From positions 18,077,501 through 18,141,500 of the forward strand of contig OX327711.1 in the NCBI GenBank assembly GCA_946807835.1: a DNA stretch of 64,000 bases, given 5' to 3'. The notes under the pieces were generated by a model that saw nothing but the letters and a program-made list of their open reading frames with translations, had not been told where the DNA came from and searched no databases. Below are positions 35,588 to 47,599 of this stretch, piece after piece. The position numbers and the translations under genes are program-made. Each line of letters begins with the position of its first letter. Position 1 is the stretch's first letter. This stretch comes from Ailanthus altissimus. Its lineage: Eukaryota > Streptophyta > Magnoliopsida > Sapindales > Simaroubaceae.

Positions 35588-36469
35588 ATAAATGCTAAGA
35601 GTTAGTAGGTTATAAGAGTCAACGAGATCCAAAGAGTTAAAATCTTGTTTATAATGAGACAAATACCTGAGAGTATACTAGTAATGACATAGTTGCAAAG
35701 AGTTGCAATAGGTGCTAGGAAATGTCATCGTGTAAGTTGTCTCAAACATTATGTTCCTGATCTATGTTCATTAATGTGAGTCTATCGTGAATTACTATTA
35801 TATAGATCAGTGTATGTCTATATCTGACCAGTTTAGATGGTTGTTTTTAGCTGACCATGAGCTTAAAGCTTGTATAGGCATGAGGGTATCCAATCAAGAC
35901 TGGACACTAAACAAACTCATGAGGACCCCAATAGATATCTTATGAAGCCGTCAAAGAAAAGTCCTCTCGAGTTGAGTAGTATTCGCGATCCTTTAATCTG
36001 ACTGCTACGGTAGATTTATGAGTGATATTCTATACTTTGGTTTCATATATGTCAAAGACCTTTCATGGTTTGAACGCTGTATGTCGCTGAGTATGGTCCA
36101 ATTCTCATGGAGTTCGGTATACATATATACGAGATCCGCCGGCTTATATAGGTAAGTTATATATCCAATGCTTCGAGATTTTATTTCATAAAGTCTTGTG
36201 GCCATAAGCATAAACCCAAGAAAGGATTATTCCAAAGGGATAAACAATATCGCAAAAGTATTTGTGTATAGTATTTATCGAGATACAAATATAGAGATAA
36301 GTTCATGGATAAGCAAATAAGAATTTAATGATGCTGATCTATATCCATGTACATCTAGGGTATAAATGATGGAAGGATTATACATATGCGTAGTAACCTC
36401 AACTTGTATGGTCTAACGCACTGATTTGTAATATTCGTAACGTGTGTGTGGGGCATCGATTACAGACTT
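35588..36469 (+). repeat. Copia family LTR fragment (C), second part, truncated
   Basis: Resumes with the ATAAA duplication and continues LTR C (ATGCTAAGAGTTAGTAGG...). It is colinear with 37660-38550 of copia B. It stops abruptly after GGGCATCGATTACAGACTT, where Ty3 integrase sequence begins. More than half the LTR is missing. Confidence 0.8.
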
Positions 36470-37449
36470 GTTGTCCTGATTCAAATGAGTGTTGTGGGAT
36501 TTTCTTATCATGCCACCTCTTTTCTTTTTTCCTTACACAAATTTGCATTTTTGTATGTTTGGAAATCAAACGCATCCATTATTGAGTTGTAACAAGCGTT
36601 TTTCACCAACCACTTGTAGATTAAAATTAAGAGCTTTGATAGCCCAATAGGCTTTATGTTCCAATTCAAACGGTAGATGGCATGTTTTCCTAAAGAATAA
36701 CTGAAAGGGAGACATTTCAATGGGAGTCTTATATGCTATTTGGTATGCCCAAAGTACATCTTCTAAATGTAATGCCCAATCCTTTTACCTAGGCTTTACT
36801 GTTTCCTCTAAGATATATTTAATTTCTTTGTTAGAGACTTTAGCCTACCCACTCGTCTGCGGATGATATATTGTGGCAATCTTGTGCTTGACCTCATATT
36901 TTTAAAGGAGAGTTGAGAAGTACTTTTTTTTTTGGCAGAAATGAAAGCCCTCGTCACTTATTATAGCTCTTGGAGTGTCATAGCGTGTAGATGCTTTTAT
37001 TTAGAAATCTTATTTTATTTTTGCATCATTGGCTAATAATGCCACAACCTCTACCTATTTAGAGATATCTTCCAATACTATAAGGATGTATTAATTGTTG
37101 TGCAAGGAGACGAATGGTCCTATGAAATCTATTCCGCAGACTTGAAGATCTCAACTTCCAAAATGTTTTACAAAGTATTTCGTGTCTTTTAAAATGTTTC
37201 CAACTCTTTGGCACCTGTCATTCCTTGTAATAAAGAAATGTACATTTTTAAGTAAAGTAAGCCAATAAAAACTATATTGTAATACCTTTGTTGTTGTCTT
37301 TTTTGATATGAAATGTCCACCATAGTATAAAGTATAGTAGTGGTGAAGTATGTTCTCAATTTCCTTCTTTAGAATGCACATTCGAAATAGTTGATACACA
37401 TTTCTTGTAGAGAAAAGGTTCATCCCAAAAATAGAAGTTGACATCAAGC
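36470..37449 (-). pseudogene. Athila/Tat-type Ty3 integrase remnant
   Basis: Frame-broken text on the minus strand in integrase order: YFWDEPFLYKKCV, the zinc-binding HHCC region with YYGGHF and [77 protein letters not shown] and HDKKIPQHSFESGQQV. It is cut by copia B at the 5' side, between FLH and DVNFYFW, and by LTR C at the 3' side. Many stops are present. The [11 protein letters not shown] phrase is characteristic of Athila/Tat integrases in my memory. The upstream RNase H part lies across copia B at 49743-50253. Confidence 0.85.
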
Positions 37450-39700
37450 TATTAGAAATGGTGCTTTTGCATCATTCCAATATTGTATGAATATTTAAAA
37501 AAATATTTATACAATAAATATTTTGAATAAAATTATTAATATTAAATATATATGATAAGATGCTTGTAACATTTCAGACATTATATGATCTGAAAGAGTT
37601 TAGATTTGATTTAAAGGAGATTAGACCAGTGCTAAGAGTTAGCAACTCTGAGAGTTATAAATGCTAAGAGTTAACACCTCTAAGAGTTAGTAGGTTATAT
37701 CAGTGAAATTTAAAGAGTTAGAGTCTTGTCTAAAATACCTAGGAATATATTAGCAATGACATAGTTCCAATGAGTTATAAATAGTGCTAGAAAATGTCCT
37801 TGTGCAAGTATAGTCTCAAAACTTTATGTTTTCGATTTATCTTCACAGATGCGAGTTTGTCATTGAAGACCTTATCATATATAAATTAGTGTGTATCTAT
37901 ATATGAATGGTCTAGATGGTTAGTCTTAACAGATTATGAGCTTAGTGGAAGCTCGTATGGGCATAACGGTATTTAGTAATAACTGAGCACTGAACAAACT
38001 CAATGAGGACCTCTAATAAATATTCTATAAATTCATCAATAGGGAGTCTTTTTGAGTTAAGTAGTATTCATGGTCCTTTGACCTGAGCACCAGTTGAGCT
38101 TGTGAGTGATCCATTATACTTAAGTTCCACACATGTCAGAGACCTTTCATAGTATAACCGCTGGATGTCGTTGGGTATGGTTTGATATTCATGGAGTCTG
38201 GTGTGCATAGATATAGGATCTGTCAGCTTATATAGATGAGTTACATATCTTGATTCTTCAATATTGTATTTTAAAAAGTCTTATGGCCACAAGCATATAA
38301 CCCAAGAAAAGAGTTCTCAATGGGATAAACAATATTGCAAAAGTGTTTGAGCATATTGTTTATAGAAATACGAATTTATAGATAAGTTCACGATTGAACA
38401 TATGGAGATTTGACGGCGATAATCTATGTCTTCGCTCTTCCAGAATATAAATGATGAAGGAATTATATGAATATGTATTAACCTCAGCTTGTATGGTTCA
38501 ACGCACCATTTTGTAATTTTTCGTAATATGTATATGGGGCATCATTTATAGACTTACAAAAGACTTCCGTAAGACAAATAATTGTGCACCTAGGAAGTCT
38601 GACAATTTAAAGTGTACTCATTGAGTACTGGGGTAGCACATTGGGTTGAATAATTCAAATCGAGAAAATTTTGAAAAGTGAAAATTATTTCTAGATCTCT
38701 CGAAAAGCACATAAGCTTAAATGTTAAGTTTAAGAATATTTAATTAACAATTATTATTAATTAATTATGCTTGACAAGTGTCATTTGACTATTGGGCTTG
38801 AGTGACCATATGGCACAAGGAGTTAGCCATAAGTGGCCACTTGGCAAGCCATGGTCGATTAAGGCCAATACATGTTAAAGCAAAGGCATTTATTGCCTTA
38901 GATGCTTGACACCTAGTCCATTTAAAAGTTTAAATGGCTTGATTAAATGACACCTAGCAAAGTTAAAAGGAAAAATGGCATTTGATGCCTTATAAACTGA
39001 TGAGTGGCAATTACAAAAGCTAATTTGTAAGCATTTGTTAATTCAAATATAAAGAAGCAATTGCCACTTCTTATTAAAAAAAAGACATTTGTCCTTGTAA
39101 GAGAGAGTTGACCGAATGTAAAAAGAAAAATATTGCCACTTTTTTACTAATTGAAGACATATATCTTTGTAAGCATGAGATGCTTATTGTGTTGCAACTT
39201 GTTGCAAATTAAAAGGCTATTTATATATATAGTCTTCCATTCATAAGTAACTTTGAGATTTGGAATTGTAAATGTTACAATTTTAAATAAGTAACTAAAT
39301 AGTTAGTTAAAAGTAATAAAACTGAGTGAGAAGAAAACATTTTGGCAATTGAAGAAACAATTTGCCAAGAGACAAGATAGAAGCAAAGAGTTACTTCAGT
39401 AATATTCCTGTAAGAAATTGAATGCTATCATTCTAGCTCTACAATTCCACTAGATGTTGCGAATTAGAATTGCTTGTAGGATCACTTCAAGGTAAACTTT
39501 AATAACCGAAACTACTCTGAATTGTCTTCAAGGGAAAAATTAATCTCATCAGTATAATGAAACTTAAATTTAACATGTGTATATTGCAATAGAAAATTAG
39601 ATTTCCATTTCCACCGCCTTAAATTGTATGTGAGACATGCAAATATTAAAATAAAAATTGTAATATACACATTTACACTATACGCACAACACATTAACCA
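37450..39700 (+). repeat. 5' LTR of copia B
   Basis: Begins TATTAGAAATGGTGC (second base mutated from TGTTAG) and ends just two bases before the primer site. Colinear with 47600-49742 and with LTRs C and E. Confidence 0.85.
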
Positions 39701-39702
39701 AA

Positions 39703-39714
39703 TGGTATCAGAGC
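39703..39714 (+). other. Primer-binding site of copia B
   Basis: Exact TGGTATCAGAGC, two bases after the 5' LTR. It is conserved although the rest of the element is heavily mutated. Confidence 0.92.
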
Positions 39715-39831
39715 GCTTGTTTATATGCTGATTGGATTAATTGGAGTAATTGTGGTGTCATTGGAATTCTTTCGGTGCTATTAGTGATGTATTTCAAGTG
39801 TTAAAAGTGTAAAAATCTAGAGCAAGCATGT

Positions 39832-39900
39832 TGTACGCCGTAGTGCTGCAAAGGTTGGCGCTGCAGCCTTAGGGGCTTGGCCTCTAATACTGCAACTCTT
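39832..39900 (+). repeat. Reduced GC-box array in the copia B leader
   Basis: ACGCCGTAGTGCTGC (39835), GGCGCTGCAGCCTT (39858) and a weaker TACTGCAACTCTT (39887), with steps of 23 and 29. The position, just after the primer site, matches the array in copia A. Only two or three boxes remain. Confidence 0.6.
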
Positions 39901-40215
39901 TAAGGGTTTACATTATTCACTATAATATTTTAAGTTATTTAAAAATGCATTTGATGTTTATTTATGCAATTATAATTATTGCATTATAAATTGTAAAATA
40001 TTTGTTTTGTGCTAGTAACCATAATTGGAGCCCTATTGGTAGGGGCTAGTTGTGCTTGTACAAAATAAATGTGTGATGAAGAATCATATCCTTATAAGAT
40101 AAGGAAAATAGTATAAAAATCTCTTTAAATCAGATTGAATGGTGTTGCATTATGAGATAATGTTACACGTTGGTCCGTCTTGTCAATACGGTATTAGACG
40201 GGTCATATCGATCTT

Positions 40216-40508
40216 TCCTAATATAGTTAAAGTATGAGAGACTGATTAGTGTGATTTGAACTATGCCGGTTAAATATGAGATGAGATAAATATATATGAA
40301 TATTTTGTCCAATATTGCTAAAGTTTAAGAGTAGTATCAGTAACATATATATGATCATTGGCAAGTTAATCTGGATACATTTACCCAATCTTGCTAAAAT
40401 GTGAGGATAAGGTGTATTTAGGACCAGTGTAAGAGTTGCATAAGATAAATTTACAAGAGTTGTCTACCTTTTAGGTTTACAAAGGCCAATATTGCTAAAG
40501 CATGAAAC
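40216..40508 (+). repeat. Four diverged copies of the 22-nt leader motif in copia B
   Basis: Copies near 40216-40240, 40307-40331, 40383-40407 and 40484-40508, of the form CCAATATTGCTAAAGTTT. The core GCTAAAG and the spacing are kept relative to copia A (32109-32402). Confidence 0.75.
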
Positions 40509-41506
40509 TTAAGTAAAATGTTAATGAGGTTTACTTCCTGCTGTACAGTTTAAAGAGTTTAAACAGTCTTTTTCTTATTTGAGAGATTTAAGGGATTATG
40601 TAAAGTAGTGAGAGGCGTCTTTAGATTAAAAAATGTATGAAAGTCATATCCATAATCTTAAGCATTATTAATTAATAATTAAAAATATTTCGCTATACAT
40701 CTCTTATATAATCTTATAGAGATAAGACAAGTATCTTATAGAGATAAGAAACTATGAGCAATTCGTTAATATACTTGTTCTAGGCATAACAATTACATGG
40801 TACCAAGAAATATTTTAACTTGCCAATGAATCAGAGAATAGTCACAGATTCAGAAAACCTTGGATATATTATTGATAAAAAGATAATAAATATGTGTTTT
40901 TGATAATATCTCTTCGAAAGAGGTGAAAATTTATCAAAAATAGATTAAGAATGATTTGAGAATTAAATTATATATCTTGCCCTCAATATCTAATAATCTT
41001 CAGTAAGAGCATGTACACATGAGATGTGTATATAGTATTATGCTCTATCTAAATTTTTTTCGAATATATCCTAACCATACATAGAGAATAATCACAGTGA
41101 AAAGTGTTTCTATTATAGTAAGGTTTGACATAGTAAATATTACTGTTCAAGACACCTTATTTAGGAAAGATAGATCACTTAGATATTTGTTTACCAATTA
41201 TAAAAATTTCATTAGCATATGCTGCTAAATGTGCAAGGGTATGAGATACTACATATCATTCTCATATTTGTAAAGTGTTACATGATTTGAGCAATGCTAA
41301 GAAGTTATGAAAGGAGAAGTACAGCTTTGCGTAAGAAATGAAGATTTCTTAAAAATGATAGTTGTTAGGATTTTTAAGTTACTTTTTCATTCTAGCAGAA
41401 GCGTAATATTGTATAATTGTTATTTTGTGCCAAATATTATCAGACGAATCATATCACTCCATGTGTTAGATAGATAGGGTTATCATAAATATATTAGAAA
41501 TAGTTC

Positions 41507-41509
<3 letters not shown>

Positions 41510-41539
<30 letters not shown>
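41510..41539. repeat. (AT)n microsatellite
   Basis: About 15 uninterrupted TA units inside copia B, shortly before solo LTR F. Confidence 0.9.
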
Positions 41540-41542
<3 letters not shown>

Positions 41543-41613
41543 AAAAGATAATATTTTACTAATTGAGTATTAGTTAATGAAGGTTCATTATATCTTAAAT
41601 ACAATAAGGAATA

Positions 41614-43532
41614 TGTAGGGGGGATCAATTGTGTACAGGTGTATGTATGTGCTAGTGTGTTTATTGCAAAATATGCATCTAATAGATATTTTAACGCAGC
41701 GAAATTTAAAAACATACAATAAACACATAATCATATATTAATCAAATTAATATACAAATAATAAAATTGAGAAATTACCAATACGTGTAACGTTTTATAC
41801 GTTTTTCTCCGGAGTCCGCCTGGAGTTTTTCTCATTGTCAGTTTTAGTTATCAACTTGATGGGTTTGATAATTTAGAACAACAAACCTGAATCCAATGTG
41901 AGATTAACCCTTAACCTCTTTTTAATTTTTCTTTTCTTTTTCAATTCTAATCTCACATTTCCGTTTCTAATTTCACACATATATATCTCTTGACATAAAA
42001 AAATAATATTATAATATAATATTTATATAATTGCCATAAGTGGCAAGAAATAATAATAAATAAAAATAAAAAATAATATTATATATAATGCATGACAACT
42101 ATCATGCATGATATATATTATATTATTATTAATTAATTAGTATAAAATAATATATTTTATCAAAGATATTTTGATTATTTAATAAATAAATAATTATAGT
42201 GTAAAATGACCATTTTACCCATAATAAATAGTTACCAAGTATACCTTTTAATGGGTCCTACAAAATCCCATACTTAGGTATACTCAACTGAGGATCCACA
42301 ATACGTACGTGTCACTTTACAATTAGTGAATAACAATTATTAACTAATTGTTATATTTAACACTTAAATATAGACATACACGGATTCCCGTGGTATCGTT
42401 GGATATTACTGGATTAAACAATTTAATCCAGTATTCTTTCCCATTGCACAACAAGTACACTCCATATCGAGGGACTTCCTAGGTCCATGCCCGATTTGTT
42501 AAATAGAACTATTCCATAAATCTGTGAGCCATGCCCCATGCACACGTTACGAATATTGCAAATTAGCGCGTTGAACCATACAAGTTGAGGTTACAACGCT
42601 TACGTAAAGTCCTTCCATCATATATATCTTGGATGTACAGGGACATAGATCTACACCGTCAAATCCCTATATGCTCATCTATAAACCTATCTCTAGAATG
42701 GTATCTCAATAGTACAATATAAGCAAATCCCAGGTTAATTGCTTACGGTCATAAGACTTTCTTGAGATACTATCTTAGAGCATTTAGATATATCACTCCC
42801 TATGAGAGCTGATGGATCCCATATTTACACCTATCAGACTTTATGAGCATCGGACAATATCCAACAGCACCCTGCGATCAGACCATGAAAGGTCTCTGAC
42901 ATGCGTGGAACCAAAGATGGTGGATCACTCACAAGCCCATCGTGGTGCTCAGGTCAGAGGACCACGTATACTACTCAACTTGAGATGACCTTTCATTGAC
43001 GGCAATATAGGATGTCTATTGGGATCCTCATGAGTCTGTTCAGTACTCAGTCCTAACTGAATACCTGTATGCCTATACAATCTCCAAGATTCTGGTCAGT
43101 TATGAATGATCAACTGTACCCTACAAATATAGACATACACTTATCTATGTAAATTAATAGGATCTACTAACAGACCTGTGTTAGTAGAAATAGACCGGGA
43201 ACTATGTATTTGAGAACATGCTTGCATAATGACACATCCTAGCAACCTATTGCAACTCTTGCAACTCTTACAACTATATCATTGTTAGCATATTCTGAGG
43301 TCTTTGTACCGTTACAAACAATGTTCCAACTCTTAGAATATTCACTAACTCTTAGTACCGGCTTAAACTCTTTTAAACTATATCCGAACTCCTTCAGATA
43401 ATACAGAGTCTATAGTGTAATAAGCATCAAACTATATTATTAAAAGATAATTAACAATATAACAAAATATACTATGTATAGATATCAAATATACATACAA
43501 TACTAGAATGGCATGTAGACACAACCCTAACA
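41614..43532 (-). mobile_element. Copia family solo LTR (F)
   Basis: TGTAGGGGGG...CCCTAACA, 1919 bp. The target duplication is GAATA (41609-41613) and AAATA (43533-43537), one mismatch. Removing it rejoins ATAAGGAATATCCTTG, matching the RNI/NIL stretch of the pre-integrase in copia A. The sequence is colinear with the minus-oriented LTR of copia A (GCACAACAAGTACACT...CCATGCCCGATTTGT), so it is the same or a sister family. Confidence 0.82.
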
Positions 43533-44339
43533 AAATATCCTTGTGAACATAACAAAATGTAGTTCAGGAACTTTAAATAATAAAGAATTATGGGACATAA
43601 AGATTAGTCTTATAGCTATGAGACGACTATCCCATTTGGTTAAGGATGGTTAGATACTTGTTTTGAAAATATAATATTGGCTAATTTATAAATCTTGAAT
43701 TCAAGGGAAGATAACCAAATCTATATATAGGTGTTGGATACCGGTCTACTGATTTATTAAAATAGGTACATAATGATGTATATGGTCCAATAAATCATAA
43801 TTTCACTGAATGGATTTTCATACTTTATTATCTTTATCGTGATTTATCATGATACGAACATGTGTTTCTAAGAAACTTCAAAGAGTTCTAACTAAAAGCA
43901 GAGAAACAAATCCTTATGTATATTCATTGTCTTTGATTAAATCGAGACAATTTATACATAAGCAGTAAATTCACAAATTATTTAAAAGAGAATAGGATTT
44001 TCATTCAGTATAGTCCTCCAAATACTTTACAACATAAATGTGTCTTGGAGAGGAGGAATCGAACTTTTTTAGATATGGTTCGATTGATATTGAGTTTCAT
44101 CGATCTTTTAAAAAATCTATGGGTTGTGCTATAGAAACTGTTGTTCACTTATTGAACAAAGTTTCATCGAAAGTCATTCCTTCCACTCTATATGAAATAT
44201 AGATTGGAAGAAAATTGGGTCTTAAGTATGTTAAGATTTGAGATTATCCGATTTTCATAAGAGTTACACAACAGGGTAAATGTACTTTTAAAGAGTACAA
44301 GTATCGGTTCAATAGATATCCAAACATTCTATGGGATAC

Positions 44340-45776
44340 TGATAAGGGCAAATTTGTCATATATTTTCTCATGTTTTTATTATTGATATTTTATGATTTT
44401 ATGAGAATAGATGGCTATTTATGTGCATTATTGTTATTTATAGGGACTTGAACGAAATTTAAAGAAAGAATGCAAAAGGAGCGAAAACAGGGACTAAAAT
44501 GCAAAGTTTTCAAAGTATGTGTTCATCGCCCCAGCGCCAAGAGGATTATCGCCCCAGCTCTGTAATAGTGATTGAAATAAGAAATACGACCTGTTGAAGT
44601 CGCATCTGGCGCCCTAGCACCAGACAGTCACCGCTCCAGTGACAAGACAGTGCCCCAGCACCATAAACCCACCGCTCCAGCGGTGAAGCCTTTTTCACGC
44701 GTCGCCCCAGCGACAACTGTATAGCGCCCCAGTGGTAGCGCGAGTCCTAGTCCAACGAGAATTGATATTTTCAAGCTCATATCAATCCCTATAAAAATTA
44801 ACTTGTTCCCAGCCTTTAAGAATCAATCCAAGACGACCCAAGAGTACCAAGAATACAGAGCACGAGTCTTGGAGAGTAATAGGAGTTTAATTGAAGCAAC
44901 CTTAGAGAGAGATTCAAGGCGTTCTTCGGCATCAAGAGTTCTTAGATAGCGCAATTAAGAGTAATTCGACGTCTATATCGGTTTGCTATTGATTGTATCA
45001 TGATTTATTATTATTTTTACTGTTGTTCTCTTGTAGCCATGAGCTAATTTTATTTTCTAGGATTAATACTTGAACTTAATATGTGTGCTTAATTGCCATA
45101 TCTTTAGAATATTTAATAAACTTAGTTATTTGATATTTAAATTACTTGATCTTAATGCTTCAATATATCTGGTCAATATATGGTGAATGAGTTGGTAATA
45201 TTATTGATAAACTCGGAAGAGGAATCAATATATTTAGATCTAGGTAATTTGATGCATGATTGTAGAGTAACATTCAATGTTGCATATGCAAGTTTCAATT
45301 TAGGATAGGAATATACCTAATTGGCATGTATGATCAATAAGAACTAATCTTAATGAATCTTAATTTATTACAAATACCATAGGAATATAGGTATTTGGTA
45401 AATTAAGGTATACTTGCATGACCTTGGAAGAGGCTTATGAATACATTAGTGTCTTGATCAATAACAAAGACTAAGGGAGTTAAATATTAGAAGAGTAATC
45501 ATTAGAAAGTATATTGAGGGATAGTATTAATCCTAAGTTTTCTTTATATTGTTATCACTTAAATCTCGTTGCATTGTGTTTTTATTTTTATATTTTCTGC
45601 ACTCATTCTTAGATTTTTATTTTTCTGAATAATTATTAGGAAGACATAAGTTTAGTAATTGGTTTAAAAGAAGAAATTATTATGTGGGTTCGACATCCGA
45701 CTAATTAGTCCCTTTATTACTTGCATACAATAGTGTATACTTGCACTTAGTTATAAGATATAAAAATATCGCATCA
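44340..45776 (+). mobile_element. Solo LTR (G) of the Athila/Tat-type family
   Basis: TGATAAGGGC...TATCGCATCA, 1437 bp, with a perfect target duplication GATAC (44335-44339 and 45777-45781). Removal restores MGYQFYDP across the copia integrase-RT junction. Inside it are a GC-box array (44524-44745), a TATA-like CCTATAAAAATT about 50 bp further on, then a transcribed-type leader. It aligns by landmarks with the LTR at 16910-18117 on the other strand. Confidence 0.88.
44524..44745. repeat. GC-box array in solo LTR G
   Basis: Eight boxes of GCGCCCCAGCGC type, with centres near 44532, 44555, 44615, 44637, 44656, 44678, 44708 and 44730. They come in pairs 22-23 bp apart. The whole array ends about 50 bp upstream of the TATA-like box, so it lies in U3. 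Confidence 0.8.
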
Positions 45777-47599
45777 GATACCAATTCTATGATCCAGATG
45801 AATGAAATGTGTTCGTTGTTGGTAAAGCCACTTTTTAGAGAAAATTTTTCTAATAGATCATAAGGATTGTAGAAAGATTGAACTTGATGAAGTCAATCAA
45901 GAAATATATGAATCGACGGTGGAACTTTAAGGTCAATTGAGTGAAATATCTTTAACAAACTCTCTTCATAAGTCAAAAAATATATCAAGGCCATCTATTA
46001 GATATGCTTGATACCTGAAAGTGCCCTTAGTATTTTCTTAATTAAAGAAAAGGATCTTTTGACTTATAAAGAGGTAAAGTTAGACATCGATTTGAGAAAA
46101 TGACAAGATGTCATAAAATTCAAAATTAACTTTATACATAACAATCAAGTCTAGGACTTGGTTATGTTTCCTGTAAAAATTATTCTTATTTTTTGTAAAT
46201 AAGTTTACGCAATGAAAATATGGGCCTAATATGAAGGTAGAGTCTTTAAAGCCTGTTTGGTGATAAAAGCTTATACTCAGAGATCTAGTATTAGTTATGA
46301 GGAAACTTTTTTCACTAGTAACCATGCTTAAGTTAATTTGAATTTTGTTAGCTATCACTGCATATTAAGATTTTGAGGTCTGGTAAAGATGACAATATTT
46401 CGACTAAAAGATATATATAGAATAGCTTAAAAATTTTCCATTCAGCCTAACTTCTAATCTGATATGTAAACTGAAGAAGTCTAAGTAGACTTAAGCAATA
46501 TTTCTAAAGCTGCAATCTTCATTTTAACAAAGAAATCAAAGAGTCTAGTTTCATCAAGAACGAAGAGAAAGCATGTATGTTTAGAAAAGTCAATGGAAGC
46601 ATCATTGTCTTTCTAGTTCTCTACGTGGAAGACGTACTCAATGTTGAAAAATTACATTAATATATTGCAAGTCAATCAGTTAAGAGTTATTTGAGTAAGA
46701 ACTTCTTCATTTAGGATATACTTCTTATATACTAGTTATAAAGCATTATAAAGATAGAGTAAAGAGGCAGATAGGACTATTCCAATCTTTGCACACAAAC
46801 TAAGTTTTGGAAAGGTACAACTTTAATAAATGTAAGACAGTTAGTATACCTTTCAAATATGATTTTTTTAAGGAAAACGTGTCATCGGCAAGAAGATGAA
46901 AAGGTTAAAGTGTTTAACATTCTATGTGCATCAGTTAGAGGTAGCTTGATGTACGTCATGTTATCTACGAGACTTAGATTTGGATGGTTGTAAGTGTTAC
47001 GAGTCGATATCGGTCTGATCTAGGTAATGATCATTAAAATGTCGTAAAACATATCTGAAATACCTAAGAGGTACAAAGGATAAGTTTCTAAATTATGAAA
47101 TAAGTTACTTAAATAAGAGAGGATACACAGACTTGGACTTCTAATCTAGTCCGGATAATAGAAAGTCTATATCTAATTTTGTATTTATTCTCATCAGTAC
47201 AATAGTTAGTTGAGAGTGGAATATAAATATTCACAGCTGATTCTATCTTGGAGGTAGAATATGTTGCGGCTTGAAAAGTCTGCAAATGAAGTTCTGTGGA
47301 TATTTAAGTTAGTTACAGAGCTTGGAATAGTTCTAAGCTCAATGAATCTTATCCTACTATAATGCAATAATAAAAGAAAAATTGCTCAAGCCAAGAAACT
47401 ATAATATGCACTAGACTTCTGATCATGTGGATTTTAAATATCACATAATTAAAAAGATCTTGGCTATTGGAGATATAATAATAATATATCGATAATGTAG
47501 AGGACCCACTCATGCTTTAACTTTAAGGGTGTTTAAGAAACACCTGAAGTCAATAGATATGAGATATAATTATTAATGGCATTAAAGCAAATAGAAGTT

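Larger units (their letters stand above)
40750..47580 (+). pseudogene. copia B gag-pol, heavily decayed
   Basis: Gag traces at about 40830-40900 (IVTDSENLGYIIDKK). After solo LTR F come the pre-integrase (GTLNNKELWDIK, RRLSHLVKDG), then integrase (LERRNRTFLDMVR, about 44040-44090) and, across solo LTR G, the junction to RT (YQFYDPDE). RT has LYVEDVL at about 46617-46637, where the family has YVDD. RNase H traces lie at about 47150-47560. Stops and frameshifts occur every few codons. It supplies no protein, but it confirms that F and G interrupt one colinear copia polyprotein. Confidence 0.82.
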
